A stretch of 64,000 bases of DNA from an uncultured Prevotellaceae bacterium (GTDB lineage: Bacteria > Bacteroidota > Bacteroidia > Bacteroidales > Bacteroidaceae): assembly GCA_900319385.1 (NCBI GenBank), contig ONOG01000008.1, positions 1-64,000 of the forward strand, written 5' to 3'. Position 1 is the stretch's first letter. Each line of letters opens with the position of its first letter. This document shows, piece after piece, positions 42,100 through 50,228 of this stretch. Position numbers and translations under genes: made by a program. The notes beneath the pieces are model-generated. The model did no database searches and had not been told where the DNA came from. It saw nothing but the letters and a program-made list of their open reading frames with translations.

Positions 42100-42816
42100 A
42101 TGATGAGTCCACTGCTTGACGTACACACCCACACCGTAGCCTCGGGCCATGCCTACAGCACCATCCAGGAGATGGCGCAGCGGGCGTCGGAAATCGGCCT
42201 GCAGATGCTCGGCATCACGGAGCATGCCACTAACCTGCCCGGGGCGCCGCAGTACATCTACTTCAAGAACCTGCACGTCGTCCCGAGACAGATGTACGGC
42301 GTTCGCCTGCTCATGGGCGTCGAACTGAACATTCTCGACACCCGCGGCACGCTCGACTATGGTGAGGATGTGCTGAAGGACCTCGACCTCGTCATCGCCG
42401 GCATCCATTCGCTGTGCTGGACCGGCGGCACGAAAGACGAGAACACGCAGGGTATGATTGCCGCCATCCGCAGTCCGTGGACGCACATCATCTCGCATCC
42501 GGGCGACGGCACGGCCGACCTGCACTTCGAACCCATCGTGCTGGCAGCGAAGGAGAACCATACGTTGCTCGAACTGAACAACTCGTCGCTCAACCCCGTG
42601 CGCCACAAACTGACGGCCCACGACAATTTCTGCGAAATCCTCCGGCTGTGCAAGCAGTACGAAGTGCCGATCATCCTGGGGAGCGATGCGCATATTTCGT
42701 TCTCCATCGCCGACTACACGTTTGCCTATCCGTTGTTGGACGAGACGGAATTCCCTGACGAACTCATCATGAACGACAAACCGGCGGACTTTCTTCGCTA
42801 TTGTAACATACCATGA
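42100..42816 (+). CDS. PHP-domain phosphatase (YcdX-like)
   Basis: 238 residues. Polymerase/histidinol-phosphatase (PHP) metal site visible: DVHTHTVASGHAYS at residues ~7-20, ITEHATNLPGAP, GVELNI, HPGDG and LGSDAHISF. These are trinuclear-metal hydrolases with phosphatase activity on small molecules. The YcdX/YitC-like subgroup has no firmly known physiological substrate. It is 12 bp behind ackA, probably co-transcribed, and its stop is embedded in the terminator at 42815-42844. Confidence 0.85.
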   Translation: MMSPLLDVHTHTVASGHAYSTIQEMAQRASEIGLQMLGITEHATNLPGAPQYIYFKNLHVVPRQMYGVRLLMGVELNILDTRGTLDYGEDVLKDLDLVIAGIHSLCWTGGTKDENTQGMIAAIRSPWTHIISHPGDGTADLHFEPIVLAAKENHTLLELNNSSLNPVRHKLTAHDNFCEILRLCKQYEVPIILGSDAHISFSIADYTFAYPLLDETEFPDELIMNDKPADFLRYCNIP

Positions 42817-42844
42817 AAAAAGCGGGTCGAAAACCCGCTTTTTT
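42815..42844. terminator. Bidirectional terminator between PHP and rmuC
   Basis: AAAAAAGCGGGT and ACCCGCTTTTTT pair perfectly around CGAAA. A and T runs on the two sides allow function on both strands, and it overlaps the last bases of both convergent genes. Confidence 0.92.
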
Positions 42845-44148
42845 CATTCTTCCTCTTCGCTCGGCAGCAGCTTCGGGTTCACTTTCTTGTCGGTGATGAC
42901 GCCCTTCTCCTTCAGTTGTTCCAGCTGTCGGGTGAAGTTGCCCTTGCCCGTGGTCAGCTGTGTGGTGCCCTGGTCGTAGGTGCGCTGTACGGTCTGCAAC
43001 TGCTCGCCCAGCTTTGTAAATGTGTCGCTGAAGGTGGCAAACTTCTCGTAGAGGTTCTTTGCCTGACGGATAATGTCCTGAACATTCTTCGCCTGTTTCT
43101 CGTTTTGCCAGAACAGCCACACGATTTTAAGGGCGAGCATCAGGTTCGTGGGGTTGACGATGATGATGTGTCGCTGGTAGGCATCGGCGGCCAGACGGGC
43201 GTCGTTCTCCATGGCGAGGATGTAGCTTCCCTCGTTTGGGATGAACATGAGCACATATTCGGCGGCATTCTCGACCTTGCGTGGATAATGCTTGTCGGCC
43301 AGTTCCTTCACGTGGTCGCGCACCGACTTCAGATGTTCTTTGAGGGCACGGTCCTGCGCGAGTTTGTCCTCCGCCTCGATATACTCCAGGTAGGCTTTGA
43401 TCGAAGTCTTGCTGTCGATGATGAGGTACGAGTCGTCGCGCATCTTGACCTTCACGTCGGGGATGTCGATATTTCCCTCGGCATCGCGTTCGTGTGCCTG
43501 TGTGACAAAGTCAACCCCCTCTGTCATGCCGCTGGCTTCGAGGATGTTGCGCAGCACGGCTTCGCCCCAGTCGCCCTGTTTCTTCGGGTCGGCCTTCAGC
43601 GCTTGGGTGAGGTTCTTCGCGTCCTCTCCCAACCGCACGGTCTGCTCGTTCAGGCTGCGGATGGCTGCTTGCATCACTGCGTCTGTGCGAGCCGTGTCCG
43701 TCATCTTGTCCTGGAACTCTTTCTTGAACGTGTCGATGGTCTGTCGCAGGGGGTTGAGCAGGCTTTCGACGCTCTCACGGTTCGTCGCCTTCATGGACTC
43801 TTGCTGCTGCTTGAGATGCTCGACCGAGAGCTTGTCGAACTCCAGGCGCAGCACGCGCATCTTCTCTTCCCACTGTGTCTGCATTTCCTGCTTGAATGCG
43901 TCGGCCTGTTCGCGCAGTTCACGTTTCGACTGTTCAAACTGTTCCTTCAGGCGGACGACCTCCTGCTGGTGGCTGTCCTTCAGGTTGCGCACCACGTCGT
44001 CGGAGGCTGCGCGTTGCACGTCCAGGCTCTTGGCGAGCGACGTCACCTCCGTCTCGGCCTTCGTGGCGCGCTCACGGGCCCTGAGCAGCAGGACGGCGGC
44101 AATGATGAGCAGCACTGCCAGCAGGGCGATAGTGATGATTTCGGTCAT
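42844..44148 (-). CDS. rmuC: DNA recombination protein RmuC
   Basis: 434 residues. N-terminal membrane helix (IITIALLAVLLIIAAVLLL), long coiled coil (about residues 25-135, rich in Glu/Lys/Gln) and the RmuC nuclease-like domain: KKQGDWGEAVLRNILEASGM, DVKVKMRDDSYLIIDSKTS, EYVLMFIPNEGSY. In E. coli RmuC limits inversions at short inverted repeats. That is noteworthy in a chromosome region so rich in them, though no direct link is implied. A divergent promoter is shared with the EamA gene. Confidence 0.92.
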   Translation of the reverse strand: MTEIITIALLAVLLIIAAVLLLRARERATKAETEVTSLAKSLDVQRAASDDVVRNLKDSHQQEVVRLKEQFEQSKRELREQADAFKQEMQTQWEEKMRVLRLEFDKLSVEHLKQQQESMKATNRESVESLLNPLRQTIDTFKKEFQDKMTDTARTDAVMQAAIRSLNEQTVRLGEDAKNLTQALKADPKKQGDWGEAVLRNILEASGMTEGVDFVTQAHERDAEGNIDIPDVKVKMRDDSYLIIDSKTSIKAYLEYIEAEDKLAQDRALKEHLKSVRDHVKELADKHYPRKVENAAEYVLMFIPNEGSYILAMENDARLAADAYQRHIIIVNPTNLMLALKIVWLFWQNEKQAKNVQDIIRQAKNLYEKFATFSDTFTKLGEQLQTVQRTYDQGTTQLTTGKGNFTRQLEQLKEKGVITDKKVNPKLLPSEEEE

Positions 44149-44167
44149 AGCATTTGCGATTTTGCCA

Positions 44168-44175
44168 CAAATTTA
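44168..44175 (-). promoter_or_regulatory. -7 box (TAAATTTG) of rmuC
   Basis: Minus-strand consensus box 20 bases upstream of the start at 44148. Confidence 0.6.
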
Positions 44176-44220
44176 CGAAAACTTTTCCGCCCGACGTGCG
44201 TAGCTCCGAGAAAAAAAGCG

Positions 44221-44228
44221 TACATTTG
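44221..44228 (+). promoter_or_regulatory. -7 box (TACATTTG) of the EamA-porin pair
   Basis: Plus-strand consensus box 59 bases upstream of the start at 44288. Confidence 0.55.
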
Positions 44229-44287
44229 CAAAGATTTTCCGCTGCGCGGGAAGTCTGCCGCCACCACACACCCGTAAAACGACATCT

Positions 44288-45271
44288 ATGTTTATAGGAG
44301 AAATCATCTCGCTCGTCGTGGCCGTTCTCTGGACAGCCACTGCGTTGCTGAGCGAAGGTGCCACCCGACGCATCGGCACCCTGCCTTTCAATATCATCCG
44401 CCTCACGCTGGCCGCGGTGCTGCTTTGGGTGGCGATGCTCTGCGTCACGGGCAGTCCCCTGCCGCCCTATTGCAACACGCCGGCCTGGGTGATGCTGGTG
44501 CTCTCGGGCCTCGTCGGCTTTGTCGCAGGCGACATCTGCCTGTTTAATTGTTACCTTTCCATCGGCTCGCGCTTCGGTCAGTTGCTCATGACTGTGGCCC
44601 CCATCGCCGCTGCCATTTCGGGCTGGCTGTTGCTGGGCGAAACCATGTCGTGGACCGGTGTGCTGGCCATGCTGGTCGTCACGGCCGGCATCGCCATGTC
44701 GGTGCTCAATCGTGGCGGCGGCGAAGGGCACCACAAGCTCGTCCTGAAGTTGCCCCTGAAGGGTGTACTCTACGGGCTCGGTGCCGGAGTGGGGCAGGGC
44801 GTCGGACTCGTGCTCAGCAAGATGGGAATCCAGGCGTACGACCAGCACCTGAAAGCGATGCTGAACGACTTAATCGATGGCGGACAATATGCCGGCAACC
44901 ATTGGGATCTGGAGGCCGCGATGAGTTACATGCCTTATGCTGCCACCTTCATCCGTGCGCTCACGGGCGTCGTCGGCTTTGCCGTCGTGCTGACCATCGT
45001 GCGTCAGTGGCCCAAGGTGTGGAAGGGGCTGCACGACCGCCAGGCTATGAGGCTGACGATGGGCGCCGTCGTCTGCGGCCCAACAATCGGTGTTTCACTC
45101 TCGCTCCTGGCCACGCTCTATACCTCGACCGGCGTGGCGCAGACGCTGATGTCGCTCACGCCCATCTTCATTCTCCTGCCTGCCTGGCTGTGGCAGCACC
45201 AGCGGGTGACGCGCCTCGAAGTCGTCGGAGCCTGCATCGCTGTGGCTGGTGCGGCGCTGTTCTTTGTCTGA
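44288..45271 (+). CDS. EamA/DMT-family transporter
   Basis: 327 residues with ten predicted transmembrane helices in two EamA halves: N-terminal IISLVVAVLWTATALLSEGA, SGLVGFVAGDICLF, ISGWLLLGETMSWTGVLAML; C-terminal VVCGPTIGVSLSLLATLYTS, QTLMSLTPIFILLPAWLW, LEVVGACIAVAGAALFFV. A hydrophilic loop (GGGEGHHK) joins the halves. DMT exporters move amino acids, sugars or nucleotides across the inner membrane; the substrate is not readable. It lies 13 bp upstream of a porin gene. Confidence 0.88.
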   Translation: MFIGEIISLVVAVLWTATALLSEGATRRIGTLPFNIIRLTLAAVLLWVAMLCVTGSPLPPYCNTPAWVMLVLSGLVGFVAGDICLFNCYLSIGSRFGQLLMTVAPIAAAISGWLLLGETMSWTGVLAMLVVTAGIAMSVLNRGGGEGHHKLVLKLPLKGVLYGLGAGVGQGVGLVLSKMGIQAYDQHLKAMLNDLIDGGQYAGNHWDLEAAMSYMPYAATFIRALTGVVGFAVVLTIVRQWPKVWKGLHDRQAMRLTMGAVVCGPTIGVSLSLLATLYTSTGVAQTLMSLTPIFILLPAWLWQHQRVTRLEVVGACIAVAGAALFFV

Positions 45272-45284
45272 AAAACCTCTCATT

Positions 45285-46376
45285 ATGAATAAAAGAAGTT
45301 TCCTCATCTCCCTCTGTGCAGCGGCCATGTCGCTGCCTCTCGATGCCCAGCAAAACCTTGGCAGCCAAGCTCTGCGCGACCTTAAGCAGAACACTACTTT
45401 CTCCGGCTACGTCATCGGTCAGGCGTCGGTCAACGACCAGCACGACAACGATGTGAAGGCCGACGCCCAGTTGCGCCTGGTGCGTGTGTCGGCGAGCGGC
45501 AAAGTGCTCGACTTTGCTTACCAGCTCCAGCTTCAGCTCAACGGACACAACAACGATGCCAAGGGCAATGCGCCGCGCATCGTAGATGCCTGGGTCGAAT
45601 GGCAGAAGCTGGACTTTCTGCGTGTGAAGTTCGGTCAGTTCAAGCGTGCCTTTACGTTTGAAAATCCTTTCCATCCGTGGGAGACGGGATCAGGCTCCTA
45701 TTCGCAGCTCACTACGCGACTGGCTGGCATGAGTGACCGTGTGGGTGAACATGCCAGCAACGGCCGCGACATGGGACTTCAGCTGCAGGGCGACCTCCTG
45801 CCCGTGGCTGCCGACCGTCATCATTTCCTGCATTATCAGATTGGTGTCTATACAGGTCAGGGCATCAACACGGGCGATAAGAACACGAGGAAGGACGTCA
45901 TCGGCGGCATCGCTATGCGTCCGCTGAAAGACCTGCAGGTGGGTCTGTTTGGCTGGGACGGCAATTTCGTCAAGGACGGACTCACGGTGCGCCGCACCCG
46001 CTGGGCAGTCGGAGCCAAGTACGACGGCCCTGTGACCGCCCGCGCAGAGTATGCCCACAGCGTGGGACGTAAAGTCTCGACCGCTGCCGACGGCACCCCC
46101 ATCGTCAGCGGAGCCGACCGTGCCGATGCGTGGTATGCCCTGCTCGGCGTGCCTGTCGGGCAAAAAGTGAAACTCTGGGCGAAGTACGACGTCTATCGCG
46201 ATGCAAGGACCTGGGACTCAGCCCGTAGCCTCTACATCCTCACGGCTGACTACAACTTTACGAAAAACCTCAAGTTGCAGCTTAATCTCACCCGCGTGAA
46301 CGACCGCATAGTGAACACTGCAGGTGGCGATGGCGACTACAACATGGCCGATTTGCAGGTTTATGTGCGCTTCTGA
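45285..46376 (+). CDS. Outer-membrane porin (phosphate-selective porin O/P-like)
   Basis: 363 residues from 45285 (MNKRSFLISLCAAAMSLPLD signal). The mature part shows regular amphipathic strands with a C-terminal aromatic (LQVYVRF), as in 16-strand porins, and the porin O/P-like block VDAWVEWQKLDFLRVKFGQF with FENPFHPWETGS. It forms a channel in the outer membrane. Directly behind the EamA transporter, so the two may form a through-envelope export or import route. Confidence 0.82.
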   Translation: MNKRSFLISLCAAAMSLPLDAQQNLGSQALRDLKQNTTFSGYVIGQASVNDQHDNDVKADAQLRLVRVSASGKVLDFAYQLQLQLNGHNNDAKGNAPRIVDAWVEWQKLDFLRVKFGQFKRAFTFENPFHPWETGSGSYSQLTTRLAGMSDRVGEHASNGRDMGLQLQGDLLPVAADRHHFLHYQIGVYTGQGINTGDKNTRKDVIGGIAMRPLKDLQVGLFGWDGNFVKDGLTVRRTRWAVGAKYDGPVTARAEYAHSVGRKVSTAADGTPIVSGADRADAWYALLGVPVGQKVKLWAKYDVYRDARTWDSARSLYILTADYNFTKNLKLQLNLTRVNDRIVNTAGGDGDYNMADLQVYVRF

Positions 46377-46379
46377 CCA

Positions 46380-46414
46380 CAATTTTTAATTTTTAATTTT
46401 TAATTTTTAATTTA
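46380..46414. repeat. ATTTTTA heptamer array in the enolase promoter
   Basis: Five tandem copies of TTTTTAA end seven bases before the -7 box TACCTTTG. More of the same word occurs between the box and the start (46449-46471). The layout matches the ferredoxin promoter, with a different word. Confidence 0.8.
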
Positions 46415-46420
46415 TTTGCG

Positions 46421-46428
46421 TACCTTTG
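46421..46428 (+). promoter_or_regulatory. -7 box (TACCTTTG) of eno
   Basis: Consensus -7 box 51 bases upstream of the eno start, immediately behind the heptamer array. Confidence 0.7.
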
Positions 46429-46437
46429 CAGGGATAA

Positions 46438-47787
<1,350 letters not shown>

Positions 47788-47813
47788 AACCGTCGTACAA
47801 AGTACAGGGTACT

Positions 47814-49004
47814 ATGTACACCCATCATTTCCAACCCTGCATGTTGCATCCTGCGGCATGCAGGGTTTTCTTGTGCCTCTGCCTGTGCTTCGTGCCCTAC
47901 ATGGCTGACCTTCAGGCCCAAACGCTCAGCCGGCGGCAGTGCGCTCAGCTGGCTCGGCAGCTGCGCAGCGAGTGGACCGACTCCGTGCGCCGCGCCATGG
48001 CCGACAGCCATGCACAGCGGGTCATTGTCCGCGATGCCGGCCCGATGCGCCTGCACTGGACCGTGTTCGGTGACGCACCCGCCGACGGCCGCAGCCTCTA
48101 TATCTCGCTGCATGGCGGGGGTGTCGCACCGCCACAGCTCAACGACGCGCAGTGGCAGAACCAGTGGCAGCTCTACCAGCCTGCCGAAGGCGTCTATCTG
48201 TGCCCACGTCCTCCCTTCAACACCTGGGACCTCCATTTCCGGCCCGAGCTGGACGAATACTATGCCGACCTCATCCGCATGATGGTCGTCTGCGAAGGCG
48301 TCAACCCCGACAAGGTCTATGTGATGGGCTATTCGGCAGGTGGCGACGGAGTGTGGCGCCTTGCACCGCGACTGGCTGACCGCTGGGCTGCCGCCTCGAT
48401 GATGGCCGGACATCCAGGCGACGTCAGTCTCGTGAACCTGCGCAACCTGCCTTTCATGATTTGGTGCGGGGCGAACGACGCTGCCTACGACCGCAACCGC
48501 GAATGCCAGCGGCGCATGGCCGAGATGGACTCGCTGCACCGTGCCGACCCGCAGGGCTATGTTCACGAAAATCATCTGGTCGCCGGCAAGGGGCACTGGA
48601 TGTACAGACAGGACACCGTGGCCGTTGCCTGGATGGCGCGTCATCGCCGCAATCCCCTGCCCGACACGATTGTCTGGCGACAGGGCGACGTTCCGCAGCG
48701 CTGTATGTACTGGCTCCAGGTGCCTGCAGCCGAGATGACGCGCGACCGCGAGGTGCGTGTCCGTCGCGAAGGCAACCGCTTCGACATCGACCGTGCGGAC
48801 TACAGCGAACTGACCATCTTGCTCAACGACGCGATGATCGACTTTGCGCGTCCCGTCGTGGTCTGCTACAACGGCAAGCAGATTTTCAAGGGAAAACTCC
48901 GGCGCCGCGCCGCCGTCCTCCGTCGCACGCTCTACGACCGTGGCGACCCCTCGCTGATGTTCTCGGCCGAGCTTCGTGTAATGTTAAAAAAGCAAGGATT
49001 TTAA
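47814..49004 (+). CDS. Secreted alpha/beta-hydrolase esterase
   Basis: Up to 396 residues. The start is uncertain: ATG 47814, or ATG 47841, which sits inside a hairpin stem. Both lead into a hydrophobic signal segment (FLCLCLCFVPYM) ending DLQAQ. The fold is an alpha/beta hydrolase with oxyanion loop LHGGGVAPP and nucleophile elbow MGYSAGGDGVW (Ser near residue 181). A possible acid is GANDAAYD, with a catalytic His in KGHWMY. Relatives are LpqC/feruloyl-esterase or PHB-depolymerase-like enzymes that cleave ester-linked aromatics or short esters outside the cell. The substrate is unknown; plant-wall ester cleavage suits the neighbourhood. Confidence 0.75.
   Translation: MYTHHFQPCMLHPAACRVFLCLCLCFVPYMADLQAQTLSRRQCAQLARQLRSEWTDSVRRAMADSHAQRVIVRDAGPMRLHWTVFGDAPADGRSLYISLHGGGVAPPQLNDAQWQNQWQLYQPAEGVYLCPRPPFNTWDLHFRPELDEYYADLIRMMVVCEGVNPDKVYVMGYSAGGDGVWRLAPRLADRWAAASMMAGHPGDVSLVNLRNLPFMIWCGANDAAYDRNRECQRRMAEMDSLHRADPQGYVHENHLVAGKGHWMYRQDTVAVAWMARHRRNPLPDTIVWRQGDVPQRCMYWLQVPAAEMTRDREVRVRREGNRFDIDRADYSELTILLNDAMIDFARPVVVCYNGKQIFKGKLRRRAAVLRRTLYDRGDPSLMFSAELRVMLKKQGF
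47833..47870 (+). terminator. Probable eno terminator inside the next gene's 5' end
   Basis: AACCCTGCATG (47833-47843) and CATGCAGGGTT (47857-47867) form a perfect 11-bp stem followed by TTC. The stem contains the alternative ATG (47841) of the esterase gene, so it could terminate eno transcripts and limit esterase expression. Confidence 0.65.
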
Positions 49005-49220
49005 CAGTTTCGACCCCCAATTTTGTGGGAGAATTTTTGGATAAATAGGATTTTGCAACAGCGAAAAACACGAAAAAGGACGAAAGAAACGAAATTTTTT
49101 GATGAAAAAATCCCGAAATCGGGAATGCCGATTTTCGTAGGGGCGGGTTCCCATGCCCGCCCGATCAGGCAAAGCCTGAAAACTGAAAGAAATTGGGATA
49201 AATTCTTTGGAGAGGCAGTA

Positions 49221-49334
49221 TTTTAGAAGACAACATTGGACAACGAAGGACAACAAAGGACAACATTTTCTCAAAAATGAAATGATAAAGTTGTCCCGAG
49301 TTGTCCTTTGTTGTCCCGAGTTGTCTTCTAAAAA
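49221..49334. repeat. Palindromic array of 10-bp GACAAC units, four per arm
   Basis: The left arm holds four GACAAC units at 10-bp spacing (49221-49265), introduced by TTTTAGAAGACAAC. The right arm holds four GTTGTC units at 10-bp spacing (49290-49334) and ends GTTGTCTTCTAAAA. A 25-bp non-repetitive spacer separates the arms. Architecture parallels the 21-bp elements but with unrelated sequence. Confidence 0.85.
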
Positions 49335-49426
49335 ATTCCCGAAGTGGAGTTTTCTGACTAAAAATCCCTTTTTCCCGCTTTGCGAAAAGCATTTTCACGT
49401 AACGGATTCCCATTTATTTCATTTTT

Positions 49427-49619
49427 GTCCGCCGTCTGAGCATCGGCAGTCCGCCGTCTGGGCGTCGGCGAAGCGCCGTTTACTCTGTCGTTTGTCCGCC
49501 GACGGAGCGTCGTCAGTCCGCCGTCTGACGGCCGGCAAAGTGCCGTCTGCCGACAGGTTTGTCCGCCGTCTGCCGACGCTGTGTCCGCCGACTGCCGACA
49601 GCCGGACGGCGGACAAACG
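49427..49619. repeat. GC-rich array of GTCCGCCG units, 22-bp period
   Basis: GTCCGCC starts at 49427, 49449, 49494, 49516, 49561 and 49583. Gaps of 22, 45, 22, 45 and 22 fit a ~22-bp period with two degenerate slots near 49472 and 49540, each still containing GCCG. It closes with an inverted copy CGGCGGACAAAC at 49607-49618. Confidence 0.85.
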
Positions 49620-49806
49620 ACAAGGTGTCGGTGGCCGAGGGAAAAATGGGTCGGAAAACAACGCGTCGTGGTTGCGAAATTTGCGACCGAGCGGTCGGTC
49701 GCTGACTTCTGCGCGATTCTCAGCGCCTCGACTTCTCAGGTGTTAGTTAACAAAATCGCAACTATCTCTCACTTTCTGATATACCCTTTTAACATTTCTT
49801 CCCTTC

Positions 49807-50133
49807 GTGTCCCCCCATCATTTCATCAATGCCAAACTGGGTTGTCAATCAGATTTGACCCTCACCTTTCCGCTCAACTGCAAAAACTGCGGCAAAGATT
49901 TGGCAGATGTAAACAAATTCGTTAACTTTGCGGCAAAGGCGTTTTGTATTGCAGAGAGCTTGAAGGAAGAACGCTTGCGGGCAGGACTGACGCAAGAGCA
50001 GCTGGCCGAGCGTGTCGGCACGAAAAAAGCCTACATCTCCCGCATCGAGAACGGAAAGGCCGACATTCAGCTCAGCACACTCTTCCGGCTGTTTGCAGGA
50101 CTTGGCAAGCGTGTAAACGTCGCAATCGTGTGA
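49807..50133 (+). CDS. XRE-type helix-turn-helix protein, orphan antitoxin-like
   Basis: Open frame of 108 residues, but only the last ~57 look like protein: LKEERLRAGLTQEQLAERVG and TKKAYISRIENGKADIQLST, the HTH of HigA/XRE antitoxins. A TAACTTTG box at 49923-49930 lies inside the frame, and a TTG at 49960 preceded by GAGAG could be the real start, giving a 57-residue protein. No toxin gene (HigB/RelE) is found beside it, so it may be the remnant of a toxin-antitoxin locus or a stand-alone regulator. It sits 95 bp before the GH127-type gene; control of that gene is possible but only positional. Confidence 0.6.
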   Translation: MSPHHFINAKLGCQSDLTLTFPLNCKNCGKDLADVNKFVNFAAKAFCIAESLKEERLRAGLTQEQLAERVGTKKAYISRIENGKADIQLSTLFRLFAGLGKRVNVAIV

Positions 50134-50173
50134 TAAAAAACTCAAGGTCGCCAAAACTTAATAAATAGATACT

Positions 50174-50191
50174 GCGGACGAGGACGTCCGC
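50174..50191 (+). repeat. GCGGACG/CGTCCGC hairpin before the GH127-type gene
   Basis: A perfect 7-bp GC stem with an AGGA loop between the HTH gene and the GH127-type gene. It may be the HTH gene's terminator or a 5' leader structure; the following T run is weak. Confidence 0.5.
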
Positions 50192-50228
50192 GTTTCGACT
50201 CTAAAAAATCACTAACTAAATAAACACT

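Larger units (their letters stand above)
49005..49806. other. Gene-free stretch with a two-part repeat element
   Basis: Except for the arrays at 49221-49334 and 49427-49619 I see no gene, RNA or terminator. The first 200 bases are AT-rich and degenerate, with a short stem CCCGAAATCGGGA at about 49114-49126 and GGGGCGGGTTCCCATGCCCG following. The last ~180 bases show nothing identifiable. Confidence 0.55.

Noticed and set aside
40885..42693. 602-residue open frame on the minus strand across ackA and the PHP gene
   Set aside because: Runs antisense through two clearly recognised enzymes and has no family motifs of its own.
49419..49661. 80-residue Arg/Ser-rich protein on the minus strand
   Set aside because: It is only a translation of the GTCCGCCG array.
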